In this document: piece by piece, positions 31,701 to 43,186 of the stretch
How positions within the stretch are numbered: the stretch's first letter is position 1
Layout: every line of letters begins with the position of its first letter
Origin: Endomychus coccineus
Lineage: Eukaryota; Arthropoda; Insecta; Coleoptera; Endomychidae
Length of the DNA: 64,000 bases
NCBI GenBank assembly: GCA_958510875.1
Contig: OY294067.1
Coordinates: forward strand, 250,619,736-250,683,735
Direction of reading: 5' to 3'
Position numbers and translations under genes: made by a program
The notes under the pieces: generated by a model
The model's database searches: none
Seen by the model: the letters and a program-made list of their open reading frames with translations, nothing else
What the model was told of the DNA's origin: nothing

Positions 31701-34700
31701 AACAAACACTTTCCGCGAAATGCGAAAGACACGCACAAGTACAGCGCTGCTCCAGCCCTAGGAATACATAACCCTTGTTGCAATGAACACAATTTAATAA
31801 ATTAATTTAATCCCTATAATTCCTTGAATTCAATTAGTTCAAATCTTGACAACATGATATTAATTGATTTGAAAAAAAATATGATCTTTGGAACAAAAAT
31901 AAAGCTTGAATTAAGCTTATACATGACTTAACTTATTGCAACAATGGCGCATCCCTGTGGACATAAAGCTGGTTGGACTTACCGAACGAGTAGGTGGTGA
32001 AGAACTCTGCGAACGAGTAGGTGGTGAAGAACTCCGCGAACGAGTAGGTGGTGAAGGACTCCCTATTTTTCTCAAAGTAATTAGTTTTTATGAAATCACT
32101 GAAGCGGGGGCCACTCCACGCGCAAAGCTTAGAAAATGTGTTTAATTCAGAATACCGTGAGCAGGGTCCGCCCGTACTTCATAAAAACAGTCAATAGGAA
32201 TCTAGCTAGGCGAAAGAATCGTAAGTGACGGCTCTTCTCAACTCCACGTGAACTTCTCCTGAGTTAGGGGAAAAAGTACCATTGACCTCGTGCAGTGCGT
32301 ACGTTTGTAAAGCATGATTCCTTGCTGGCCTAGAAGTCAATGCTACAGGAAAGAGAGTTCAGAATAGTCGCTAGGTCTGTCTGGTATATTGTGTTCAAGA
32401 TATAATAATTTATAAAACTTTCCTTTCGAATTAAATTGACTTATACAAAGGCCCCAAAAAGTAATAATCCGGCGGAATATTACACTATTCGAACGAATAG
32501 TTCTCTTCTAGATGGAGTTCTGAGTTCAAGAGATTCAGCGTATGTTTGTTGGGAGTCGAACTCCAAACATGTGAACAGAACTCCAGGACAGGTCTAATCT
32601 GAGCTTTGTAGGTTATAAGGAGCTGCTGGGATGTAGAGTAGCTCTTTGCCCTTCATTGTTGAGCTTGAAACCTGCCGAACTTCTTCCTTCCAAACTTTAT
32701 TTTACTATCTAACAGTGAAGTTGTGGAACTCTTTACCCAGTGAGGTTTTCCTCCATGTCTATAACCCTCAAATCTTCAAGAACAATTCATAGACCTCACA
32801 TGAACGTCCCATGAGAGGATGCTGTTGGTGGTGATCCCGAGCATGGTTTGAAACACTTCATAGGAATAGTGGTACCTCAACTTTACATCACCATATTATC
32901 AATTGTGAGAATTACTAGTGTATAAGGAATTACCTTCAAATGGAGATGAATCTAAATTCATTAAATTGCTTTTTGACATTTCCATCCATACTAAATTACC
33001 TAGATATTTGTCATCACTATGTTTCAAGAGTGATAAACTTTCTTGAGGAAAGGTGTGACCTGTATTTAAAATATTTTCAACTAACTCTAATTTCTAATTT
33101 AGTTTCCTTTAATGATGGCTACTTGGTAGCGGAAAGGCCATTAGTACTTCAACAGTATTTTAATGGATAAGAGTGATTGTTTCTTATTTGAAGTGTTATA
33201 TTGTATCGCCAGTGTGAATTCTTTTATAGTTCATTCGGTTTTATCGAATCGCAAACGATCAAAACGGAAATATCAACGAAAATCTGGAATAAAAATTTTG
33301 TTCCGATTTATTTTGTTATACTTCGTAGGAGAGTAAAAGAGTATATTTAAGGCTTGTCACAAATATGTGTTGTTATTGATACAATTATCACTAACTCCTC
33401 TATCACGATGGACAAGGAAAGTTGTATTTATTACTGTGTAGTGAAGTGCAACAAGCCGACGTTGTAACCATAAGAAGTCAAATGTTACAGGAAGAACAAA
33501 AACATATTCAAAATGAATTGTGGATGAAATAGTAAGAAGAATACAGTTACTTTAAAGTGGGCAAGTTCGTATACAGAATGATAATTGAATAAATTGTGTG
33601 TATAATAGAGTTTGAAACATGAGAAATATTCAATAGAAAATAATCGTAGAATATGTACTATTTGATAAATAAAATAATTTACGATTTAGTAATTAAATGT
33701 AAACGATTTCTGTTGAAGGTATACTGTAGACATAACTGACTAACAATGTGATAGATGCCACACTAAGTAATAAAACGATGTACCACATTGTCTTACAAAT
33801 TTCTCGAACAATAAAATCTACGGGGAATGTTGAACTACAGGAATACGACGCCAAACCTAACCAGTGTAACAATAGAGATATAAATAAATATTATATTATG
33901 AATACATTAATTTTTTTTTTGTTGACTTTTGCCAGTCCACAATAATGAGGTCTTTCTAATCTAGATTGATCAGTTACATCACAATCTTGGAGTTCGAGTC
34001 AGCTGTTCCGCTCTCTCATAGAGCTCATAAGTAGAACGAGAAATTTTGTAATGTAATTGAAAATCCTATTGAAAATCGACTAAAAGTGTGGTAGCCAAAC
34101 CAGATTTTTTTAACGTCATCGATCTTTAAATGTTACGGGTAATGTTGAACTTGTTGAGTTCGCCAGATTGCGACACCGAACCAAACCAATATAATAGTCC
34201 AGTAAATGAAGCCCAAAATCGACCCGACTTCGGCGATTTTTTGCTCATTAACCGATTTTGACGTTTAAAGGCTTGTTTGATTCGTTATGATCCCTAGATC
34301 AAAGATGGATACTTTTGATTTCTGACAAATTGTTTATATTGTTAATAAACAATAAATAGTGTTAAATAATGGCTTCATCCAGAACGATCTTTAAAAAATT
34401 GAAAACTGCAGTTTTTATTGTTTTTAATCATTTAGACGTTGATTTTCATATGCCTAATCAGTAAACAAAGTGCTCCTAATGATCTAATTTGTTGATAAAC
34501 TAATTGTTTATTAACAAATGCTCGAGAAAATCAAAGTTACCTAAATGTTCGATATTGGACTCGTTTTCGGATATTTTTTACTCAATAATCGCAATTTCGA
34601 ATGCGAAATTACAATTAACCATTAATATAATTTATTTATTAACAAATTGTTAATTAGCAATTGCTCAAAAAAATAAAAGTTATCGATATTACAGTAGTTT

Positions 34701-37700
34701 TCGGATATTTTTGAGTCAATAATCATGATTTCGCATGTAAAAATAAAATTTATTGTTAATATCATTTGTTAATTAACAAATGCTTGAAAAAATCAAAATT
34801 ATCTAAATGTTCGATATTGGAGTCGGTACAATTAACCATTAAGATAATTTTTCGATTAACAAATTGTTAATTAACAATTGCTAAAAAAAATAAAAGTTAT
34901 CGATATTACAGTAGTTTTCGGATATTTTTGAGTCAATAATCATGATTTCGCATGTAAAAATAAAATTTATTGTCATATTAAAATTAATATATTTTAGCCG
35001 TGATGATGTTGTTCGATGAACAGAGATTTCATAATGACATTCCTTACCATTTGAAATACGCGCCTATCAGTCGAATATCGAACATTAAGATAAAATTCAT
35101 TTTTTCGAGCATTTATTAATTAACAAACTCTATTAACAATTAATTCAAGTTACACATTCAAAATTATGATTCTTGACTCAAAAATTTCCGAAAACGACAG
35201 CAATATCGAGCATTTAGATAACATTCATTTTGTTGAGCATAAATTAATAAACAAATTATATTAACAATTAATTGGAGATTCACATTAAAAATCATGATTA
35301 TTAACTCAAAAATATCCGAAAACAACTGTAATATCGATAACTTATATTTTTTGAGCAATTGTTAATCAACAATTTGTTAATCAATAAATTATCTTAATGG
35401 TTAATTGTAATTTCGCATTCAAAATTGCGATTATTGAGTAAAAAATATCCGAAACCGACTCCAATATCGAACATTTAGATAATTTTGATTTTTTCAAGCA
35501 TTTGTTAATTAACAAATGATATTAACAATAAATTTTATTTTTACATGCGAAATCATGATTATTGACTCAAAAATATCCGAAAACAACTGTAATATCGATA
35601 TTTTTTATTTTTTTGAGCAATTGTTAATTAACAATTTGTTAATAAATAAATTATATTAATGGTTAATTGTAATTTCGCATTCAAAATTGCGATTATTGAG
35701 TAAAAAATATCCGAAAACGAGTCCAATATCGAACATTTAGGTAACTTTGATTTTCTCGAGCATTTGTTAATAAACAATTAGTTTATCAACAAATTAGATC
35801 ATTAAGAGCACTTTGTTTACCGATTAGGCATATGAAAATCAACATTTAGATGATTAAAAACAATGAAAACTGCAGTTTTCAATTTTTAAAGATCGTTCTG
35901 GATGAAGCCATTATTTAACACTATTTATTGTTTATTAACAATATAAACAATTTGTCAGAAATCAAAAGTGTCCATCTTTGATCTAGGGATCATAACGAAT
36001 CAAACAAGCCCTTAAACGTCAAAATCGGTTCATGAGCCAAAAATCGACGAATCAAATGCTTCATTTACTGGACTATAAGCACCGTAGTGAGACATCTACT
36101 CATAGGGGCGTAGCATAATTTAGTCTCCACGATTAGTCGGTTATGTATACATTCGATAGAATTCATCGATATATACAATAACACGATTTCTCGTTCTACT
36201 ATTGAGTTCTGCGAGAGCGAAACAGCTATCTAGAACTATTATTTTGTAAGTTTACTGATCAGTCTGGACCACAAAGCGACTATTATTGTTATCTGGCAGA
36301 AGGCAGCGAGAAATAATCCAGTTTATTCATATAATCATTAAGATCTCAGTTGTCACATTGGTTCGGTTTGATGTCGCCATCTGGCGCAGTAAAGTAGTTC
36401 AACATACCCCGCAGGGTTCAAACTTCGGAAAATCTATCAGTCAATATGGTGTATTGTTTGATTTCTTACTGGAACATCTACTCAGTGATAGAGTAAATAA
36501 TATGATCTTTTTGCCACACTGTTTGTCAGTTATATATACTTTTAACAGAATGATTGTTCAGTAACATTGCAAACTTTCTACTGATGCGCTCTATAAGAGA
36601 GCGAAACAGTTATCTAGAATTAGTAGTTAGTGTAATGTCACTGACCGTTCTAGACTAGAGAGACCTTGTCATTAGTTGAAACGTTGATTGAAGTAGAAAC
36701 GTGTTTTGATGGCAACTAAATCAATAACACATTTATGGTGGAACTTACCTCTTCAGTGAGTATGTGAGCAAAAAAATATGTCAGGAATAGCTGAGAAAAG
36801 AAATATACGAATATAGAAATCCACAATATTGAGACGAAATCGAATGCAACATGATTCTGAAACAAATTGAGGATAAGAATGTCAGCTTATACGTCATTAC
36901 CTACTATATTTACCAGAAGAAAGTATGTTATGGCGGCTATTTGACTGGAACGTATTAAGAAGTCGAAGAAAAATAAAGATGCCGTGAGCTCTTGCAACTC
37001 CTCAAATGTACTAGAATCATAAGATATCTAGCGTGAATTAACTCAAATAAATTAAAGTTCCAAATAAGTGCTATGGCGTACTTCTATCTATTTACGAAAG
37101 GGTAGTGATGGTAATAGGTTGGCTAGAAGTAGATTGAAGTAGTACTGAAATATCAACATAATGCCCACATGAGTTTGATAACAGTCAATAATAGCGATAT
37201 AAATGCAGATGAATATAAGAAAAAGCTATTGAAATCTTCAGCTTCTTCTTTGAATATTCTGATCAAAAAACAGAAAATGCAACTTTCCAGATTAATAACA
37301 GCTCCTAGACTCATATGGCTATATATCTTGTATAAATATTTCGTTCTAATTTTCCATTCACTTACGTCCCGTAATCCACTTAAGACAAATATCATAAGAT
37401 ATCTAGCGTGAATTAACTCAAATAATTAAAATTTTCAACTAAGTGCTATGGCGTACTTCTGTCTATTTACGTAAGGGTAGTGATGGTAATAGGTTGGGTA
37501 GAAGTAGATTCTACTGAAATATCAACATGATGCTCACATATAGATACTTCAGATTTGATTCTCCAATCCACTTTTTGAATAAGCTCACGGAGAAAACTAT
37601 TGTACATTTTATTTCAGATCTTTTTCAATTTTACTGTGATTCCTTTTGCTAAATATCTTACATTGCAATACTTCATTACACGGAGATTGAATATCCAACA

Positions 37701-40700
37701 ATGGAATATTTTGTAAGGGTACAAATTACTCTTACTTGTGGATAAACTATAAGTTCTATTTTATCGCTTGGTTGCCGACAGCTACAGTGAAGACGGTCGT
37801 GAGTTATATTTTAGATGTTAAAATTTGGGCACCAGAGTATTTTAACCAACCAATAAATTATGTTTCTGAACTAGGGAATTCAAACACTCAAAAGTCCCCA
37901 GGTTAAATTACCCTGAAAGTATACAAAAAAAAAAAAAACCTGTACCCATAATGATTGAAATTTACTTATTATTAAAATAATATTGTTGTTACAATTTATC
38001 ACAGAACCTGATATTAAATGAATTATGAATGAATGAATTGATATATGAATGAAGTTAAATTGCTTAAATCAAAGTGAACAGTTAAATTTACACATATACA
38101 AGTGATTATTTCAAATGTTACATAAACCAAAAGTTGGGTAGCCTGACCTGGTGACTGCTGGGTAAGATGTTATACTTGCTCGATTATGGATTAGTACTTC
38201 CTACTTGATGTATGGATTCCTGCCACAATTCTAATACAGTTTCCACGATTGTACATCACAAGTCAATCAACAACTTCTTAATCAATTTTTCCACAGCAGA
38301 TTCAAGCCAACCTCAGAACTTCGTATACTTGTTGAATTTTCCACAACATAGAAAAAAAACCTCTATCACGATAGGGTTTTTCCTTTCAATGAAACAAACT
38401 TCACTTTCGTCCAAAACCAGTCACGTTGAAAATAAGTTTTAATCCCCTAAGGTGCACTTATTACACACATTTTTCCAATTAATCCACTCCAAATTGGTAA
38501 TTGATGCCTTTGCTTTCAACGGGAGAATATTCCCAGAATTGGTTACAAACATAAGTTTGGTATCACCTCCCTGTTGAAATAACCTAGAAACACGACCTTC
38601 CACTTGGACGATTTGACAAGAAGTACGCCATTTTCTCGGCCTTGCCGGCGCTTCAATGTCTCACAGAACAACCTCGAAATAGAAGCGGTAACTACAGAAT
38701 TTGACATTGAATATCCATGACTCGGAGAATATACGGTCTAGCATAGCTGACGCCACAGGAGTTAACCGATTGTAGTACAGCGGCCATTTCTAAGCCGTTA
38801 AGTGGAATTACACGTTACAAATTCTCGTATAGTAGAACAATACAATCAGACTGAAGAATACAAAAAAGAGACCTGGTAGAGGAAGTGAAAAATGTACAAC
38901 ATAAAGAATACTAATAATGGAGAATTCAATCTATGCGAAATCGCCTCTTGTCTCGGCAACCGAAAAATGAACTGCAGTATAAAAAATAGTCAATAATGAT
39001 TATTGACCCAGGTATGAATTATACATAAATTCTCAGGAAACAGGTCACACTAACAAATATCCTTATTAATTTCGTCTTTACGTACGTTTCGATCTCAGCA
39101 TCATCATTAGAAGACGTATCACTGTTTAACACGGGAATTCTTAGAATTAATTAGGTCAAGCACAAAGTGTCCTCATCTCATTAATTTCAATTAAAAATGG
39201 ACACATCGCCGAAACGAGCAAAACACGAATAATCAAAATTGTAACACATTAATCTTTCAAGAATATGAATATGTATCAAGAAGCCACTGGATAGCAATCT
39301 ATCTCTAGCATTCAAAGTCATCTCAGACAATGTGAAAATGAGACTGATGAACAAAACTCTAATACGCTCAAGTATCCACTTTCGAACCAGAAGTTAAAGA
39401 TTCATTAGGTAATAGAAAAGGATTGTCAAACCCTACTAGAAATATTGATATTTCAGCATTCTACCAAGAATTTACTTTTAATATTATGAAGACGTATACG
39501 AATTTGCAAGGCAAATTAAATTATTATAAATTTGGGTTAATGATTGAACGTCTGTCCTATGATTCACAGACTTAGAGTCACGTTTCATGTGAATCATCTC
39601 GGGGATAGATTGGTTTCTTCAGTTAAAATATTAAAATTTTCGTAATCGAATTGATGGTTATAAAATAACATCTGGTTCGGAAGTGGATACTTGAGCTTAC
39701 TAGAGTTTGGTATATCAGTCTGATTCTCACATTGACTTCGATTACCAGAGATAGACTGCTCCTTTTTTAAGTATATTTATATATTTAAAACATTAATGTG
39801 TTACAATTTCGATTATTCGTGTTTCTGTTCGTTTCGGCGATTTGGGCATTTCTAATTGAAATCAATGCGATTAGTGCTTGGAACAGTTAGTTCTGAGAAT
39901 TCCCGTTTTAGACTGTTATACGTCTTCTGATGATGATTGTGAGACCGAAACGTACGTAAAGACGAAAATAATAAGCATTTGTGTTAGTGTGACCTATTTC
40001 CCAAGAATTTATATGTCATAAAAGACAAATCAATGTATCTGTCAAAACATTGATAACTACCATAGTTCCTCACCTTCTCATACGTCACTAGCAGGCAGTT
40101 ACAATTTGCAAGAAAAAACCGATGGTGAAAACTTTTCATTACAATAATTAAAAATTAAATGTTACATGTTTTGTGTAAATCTGAGTTAACATTTTCAACT
40201 TCAGAGATAATCGTAATACTATAACGATATCATTGTCAGATGTTTCAGTAAGAAATTTTGTGACATAGCTTTATCTTGGACATTTTCTAACAAACAAGAA
40301 GGAACAACAAATTCTATATACATTGAAAAGCTTATATCACCTTAAAGATACACTGCATCTCGACCATAGTATATTCCATATCGTATGAAGTTTAATCTAA
40401 TCTGTCATTTCCGAATATGTTTCCGATCAAACAAATATTATATTTATCTATAACGATTTATATGAACCACTTACTGTAATAGTTGTTGGTGCCTGATTAT
40501 GCAACTTGGAATTTCACTGATTGATCTTCCTTCAATGTGTTTATTCCTCAGCATTTCTATGTTTGATGTACTGCAGATTTGCTTCAACATTGTCTGCAAA
40601 TTTTTCAACTCCGAAATAAAATATATTGTAGGTGCGAGTATAACGACATCGGTAGCTATTAGTAAAAAACCAACGGAAAGAAGAAATGGAACTTGATAGA

Positions 40701-41265
40701 CATAAGCCAACAAATACTGCTTCGGAACGTCAAAAGGTACCGAGATTTTCATCATAAGTTTTCTTTCACAATCGTTTATATCTCTCATACATTCAGTGTA
40801 ACCAGTGATGAAGAAGAAACTTTTAATCACAATACTCATTAAGATACATTCTAAGACGATAAAATAGAACAGTACTATGAATAGCATTGTGCTGTTCATC
40901 ACATCATTTATGATTTTAAACTCTCTTTGGGAAGTGGAGTGTGAAATTGACTCATTAATGAATACACCCTTGAGATATGTTAGAAATCTCTTCCTTTTAC
41001 ATAGAATAAGTTTGATAATAGTCAATAGTAGCGATATAAATGCAGATAAATATACGAAAAAGCTATTAAAATCTTCAGCTTCTTCTTTGAATATTCTGAT
41101 CAAAAAACAGAAAATGCAAATTTCCAGATTAATAACAGCTGCTAGAGTCATGTGGCTATATATCTTGTATAAATATTTCGTTCTAGTTTTCCATCCACTT
41201 ACGTCCCATAATCCACTTAAGACAAATATCAGTCGGAACAATTTGAATAGCTTAGAGTTTTCCAT
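28658..41265 (-). CDS. Odorant receptor (7tm_6 family), copy B, five exons
   Basis: This is the tandem paralogue of the receptor at 2523-17540, with the same role. Exons are 41265-40475, 37010-36914, 36856-36749, 29511-29356 and 28708-28658, with exactly the same exon lengths and phases as copy A, giving 400 residues. The start is placed at MENSKLF to match copy A. An in-frame ATG 23 codons upstream (41334) is possible, but A lacks it. Exon 2 reads TFEELQELTASLFFFDF and exon 3 ends FAHILTEE. Exon 4 holds AIYKTNWYILDTKSKK and exon 5 is identical to A in protein. Intron 1 (3.5 kb) has a solo LTR, a foldback and a stray exon-1 piece. Intron 3 (7.2 kb) holds another solo LTR and a foldback. No disabling change is seen. 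Confidence 0.92.
29356..29511 (-). CDS. Odorant receptor copy B, exon 4
   Basis: The exon is 156 bp and reads NTNLSNAIYKTNWYILDTKS, then KKMLLVMMMKSQKK and LFVFLK, between a GTTACAG acceptor and a GTGAGTATT donor. Confidence 0.92.
29860..30058 (-). mobile_element. Non-LTR pol C-terminal fragment
   Basis: The minus strand reads SYEIDQEPVLPHMPGYIESV, then CQIYWNYPFTTVRSIQANRP. A Y..EPVL...LYWD...T....ANRPDI pattern is common near the end of one group of insect pol-like retroelement proteins. A short repeat (TTTGCTTGTATGGACC) occurs twice at 29879-29930. The fragment is specific to copy B. Confidence 0.4.
30083..30130 (-). mobile_element. PLE 3' tail with truncated hammerhead motif
   Basis: TTTACT, CTGATGA and GGCTACTTGG match the family II hammerhead. 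The second core is lost (TAACGG in place of the GAAA region). Confidence 0.5.
30170..30554 (-). mobile_element. Jockey-like fragment, part 1 (split by solo LTR)
   Basis: This is the counterpart of 7570-7960. Minus-strand sequence near 30384-30172 includes SSRLAELLPISIHYF in a shifted frame of the LETCRTS block. The element continues at 32489 after the LTR insertion. Confidence 0.65.
30559..32484 (+). mobile_element. Solo LTR, 1,926 bp, with CTAT target repeat
   Basis: The insertion begins TGTAACGGTGCGCCG and ends GGCGGAATATTACA. It is flanked by CTAT at 30555-30558 and 32485-32488. It splits a jockey-like fragment that is continuous in copy A (near 7960). TG...CA ends and a 4-bp target repeat suggest a Gypsy-type LTR left by recombination. 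No gag or pol is present. Confidence 0.8.
31987..32064 (+). repeat. 27-bp tandem repeat, three copies, inside the LTR
   Basis: The unit GAACGAGTAGGTGGTGAAGA plus seven bases is repeated three times. The period is a multiple of three and the plus-strand frame stays open (ERVGGEELC repeated), but it lies in a non-coding LTR and is probably a chance minisatellite. Confidence 0.85.
32489..32890 (-). mobile_element. Jockey-like fragment, part 2, with an opposite-strand piece
   Basis: The fragment continues the minus-strand element from 30554. Between about 32655 and 32790 a plus-strand piece of the same family end is embedded (reading LETCRTSSFQTLF), so two copies are joined in opposite directions. 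Confidence 0.6.
32920..33180. mobile_element. Rearranged PLE fragment with hammerhead remnant (copy B)
   Basis: This is the counterpart of 10360-10640. The plus-strand motif at about 33102-33150 keeps a GCTAC-TTG-GTAGC helix and GAAA, but the first box is TTAATGA. Confidence 0.6.
33180..33920. other. Unassigned duplicated intronic sequence (copy B)
   Basis: The stretch matches 10640-11350. No gene or RNA is visible. Confidence 0.5.
33992..34037 (-). ncRNA. Hammerhead-ribozyme-like motif, family III, degraded
   Basis: Minus strand: GTTCTA, CTTATGA, GCTCTATGAGAGAGC (helix intact), GGAA, CAGCTGAC, TCGAAC. Both core boxes carry one substitution. It is the counterpart of 13381-13426. Confidence 0.5.
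34194..36076. mobile_element. 1.9-kb foldback element with GTCCAG termini and TA target
   Basis: The ends are TAGTCCAGTAAATGAAGC and its complement. Arms of about 800 bp are nearly complementary, from the CCTAGATCAAAGATGGA block at 34300 to its inverse near 35990. Within the arms a phrase (TTTTCGGATATTTTTGAGTC) recurs every 130-225 bp, giving nested direct repeats. It is absent from copy A. The TA flank and terminal hexamer are shared with the elements at 56587-59016. Confidence 0.85.
36193..36236 (+). ncRNA. Hammerhead-ribozyme-like motif, family III, degraded
   Basis: Perfect stem I (GTTCTA/TAGAAC) and an intact GAAA. The first box is CTATTGA, as in 13623-13666, so that change predates the duplication. 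Confidence 0.5.
36576..36620 (+). ncRNA. Hammerhead-ribozyme-like motif, family III
   Basis: TTCTA/TAGAA pairs perfectly, stem II GCTCT-ATAAG-AGAGC is perfect and GAAA is intact. The first box reads CTGATGC, with its final A changed. It lies about 385 bp downstream of the previous motif, one tandem unit away. Confidence 0.55.
36749..37010 (-). CDS. Odorant receptor copy B, exons 2 and 3
   Basis: Exon 2 is 37010-36914 and exon 3 is 36856-36749, separated by a 57-bp intron. Acceptors GATTCTAG and TTTGTTTCAG and donors GTAAATA and GTAAGT match copy A. Confidence 0.9.
37153..37396 (-). pseudogene. Displaced fragment of odorant receptor exon 1
   Basis: The minus strand reads MIFVLSGLRDVSEWKIRTKY and on through EEAEDFNSFFLYSSAFISLL to TVIKLM, clearly part of exon 1 (residues about 11-90). 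It lacks both ends and sits in intron 1 of copy B. The intron phrase CTAGCGTGAATTAACTC flanks it on both sides (37027 and 37402), so it arrived with a local tandem duplication of about 375 bp. Confidence 0.85.
37712..38819 (-). mobile_element. Solo LTR-like insertion, 1,108 bp, in receptor intron
   Basis: The plus-strand ends are TGTAAGGGTACAAATTAC and CACGTTACA; copy A has no insertion at the matching site (near 14898). Read on the minus strand it starts TGTAACGTGTAATTCC. Target repeats are imperfect (ATTT/AATT). It holds a run of 14 A residues near 37926 but no protein. Confidence 0.6.
39073..39116 (-). ncRNA. Hammerhead-ribozyme-like motif, family I
   Basis: Minus strand: CGTCTT, CTAATGA, a degraded stem II, GAAA, CGTACGTA, AAGACG. 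GAAA, stem I and the two-base-pair stem III are intact, but the first box has a G to A change. Confidence 0.55.
39920..39963 (+). ncRNA. Hammerhead-ribozyme motif, family I, intact core
   Basis: Order on the plus strand: CGTCTT (stem I), CTGATGA, T, GATT-GTGA-GACC (stem II, one A-C mismatch), GAAA, CGTACGT (stem III of two pairs, loop GTAC), A as the predicted cleavage nucleotide, then AAGACG pairing perfectly with CGTCTT. This is the layout of a minimal type I hammerhead as reported for Penelope-like elements. Weak stem II is the only visible flaw. Confidence 0.7.
40475..41265 (-). CDS. Odorant receptor copy B, exon 1
   Basis: The exon is 791 bp, ending CTATTACA before GTAAGTGG. It differs from copy A by scattered substitutions and no indels that shift the frame. 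The second-loop motif TECMRDINDCERKL is conserved. Confidence 0.92.
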
Positions 41266-41269
41266 TACA

Positions 41270-43180
41270 TAAACACCAGAGTCTTTGAAGATTTCTGAAA
41301 AGAAAACTGAAGTCAGTAATCTGACAAAAGTCATCCAAATCGGAACAATAGAACTTCTCTATTCACTGGAGCAATCAAAAAGAAAAAAAATCATCATGAC
41401 TATGATCTATCAGTCATCCATTATAGCTGATAAACTCAGAATTGTGAGGGCTACAGAATCGAGGATACATAAGATTGGTACCGCTTATGAGTCAACGAGA
41501 ACGTCACATAGAGAGCTCCCGATTCATTATGGGAAGCCCACTTACGAGTCAGGTGAAATAGAGCCAATTTACAGATTGCTTTATTCTATTTTGATTGTGA
41601 CTAGTTCACAGTACAATATGTACTCAATAAATTCGCCATCTGAGGGTAGATGGCGATTCAAAGTGAACGTCATGATAACCATTTTGAATTATTGAAAGGG
41701 AAATTTTAACATGTTCATGGTAAGTTACAAGTGTGCGCGTACGCCTGCCGCAATAGTTTAAGGAAGCTATAGCGTATTGCCTCATCAATTTCCATGCATT
41801 TCTAGATGTATTAGAATGTGATGTCCTGGTGTCGTACATCAGATTCAGATACTTCAATTCTTGGAGTGTCCTCATACGTGAAATATAATATGCAAATTTG
41901 ACATGCTACTCCTCAATTCCTCTCATTATGCCATTAGGATTCACGATGCAAACAATGTGTGATGAAGAAAAGTAGAAAAGGAACAGTATCGAACATGATG
42001 GAGATGCAGGAATTGAGTTTTGAATCCAGCATTATATTCTGGGTAATGCTTCGAAGAATGACACATTCGTTAAAATACTTAGCTTTTCTCATAGGGATTT
42101 GCTGTAATGACATTCTTTTCGCGTTCTTGAAAAATCTCAGATTTGCACTTTCGCTACTTCGCCTTAGATAGGACGACAATTAAAAATTATGATCTTACAC
42201 TCATATTTTTTATCTACAACCATTGAATAATAATTGTATTAACAGACGAAAATCCATATTTAATATATTTAATGATTGCATCAAATATGGATTATCGTGT
42301 GTTATTGGTACCGTTACTGTTATGAACTAAAATATTTTGTATTATTTATCTGGATAGAATCAATTAGGAAGAAGTGTTACATTATATAGTTTTCTTAGGA
42401 TTGGACGACAAAATGTAACAAATTTTTCAAACTCATTTCGTTCGAATTCAACTCAATTTAAACTAAGATTATGGGGAGGGGGCATGTGTCTTATCCTAAT
42501 AAATTTATAGACACATTAAAAACAATAGAATTAGGATGATACATGTGTAATTGATTATGTTATGACAATATATTTATGTTCATATATTAAATAATCGTAA
42601 TAGTGATTTTTGGCCTCAAAAATTCTTTATTATGCGATAGTTGTGGATAAAGTATAGTATCAAAGTCTCGTACATTGGATATTACACCCTGATTGAATAA
42701 TACAAGTAGGTACTACTAAATAGTATGTAAATATTGCATTATAATCAAAAGCAACATGTGCGGCTTTAACCGTCTTGTCCCATCTTATATAGTTACAAAG
42801 TCATAAGCGTAGCGGAATGGAAAGTATCATCATGAAACATGCGTAGTAATTGGGTGGCGTAGGGGTTATTTTGGCTCATACATTTTTTGTGACGTTATAT
42901 GCCAAATGTTATGATGAAAAATTCCATTCGGAATATTTTATTACTCCAGATAATTTCTAACTAAACGCGTTGTTTTCGAGATAACTTCGATTTTTGAAAT
43001 TCGTGCATCAGCAGCATATAAGTGGGCTGCAATTAATAGCATTTTTTTGAATTTCAATTTATAAAGAGACTCCGAATGAATAATTTGTAGACAATATCAA
43101 TGAGGATCTTATTAGATTTTATACGTCTTTGAACATAGGGTCCAACTTATTCAAAAATATGCAGTATTGCGGACCTGCTA
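41270..43180. other. Upstream flank of receptor B, duplicated non-coding
   Basis: The stretch matches 17545-19195. About 170 bp near 41370-41560 are B-specific. No promoter element can be placed with confidence. Confidence 0.5.
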
Positions 43181-43186
43181 GGGCCG

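Larger units (their letters stand above)
39025..40011. mobile_element. Foldback element with hammerhead motif in each arm (copy B)
   Basis: This is the counterpart of 15084-16252 at the same intron position, about 180 bp shorter because of loss around its centre (near 39640). The termini are ATAAATTCTCAGGAAACAGG and its complement. Confidence 0.85.

Noticed and set aside
34184..36080. Repeated phrases considered as a CRISPR array
   Set aside because: The repeats are long, imperfect, part of an inverted foldback, and the sequence is eukaryotic.
41266..41334. Earlier in-frame start for receptor B
   Set aside because: Copy A has no matching ATG and has an upstream in-frame stop, so MENSKLF at 41265 is preferred.
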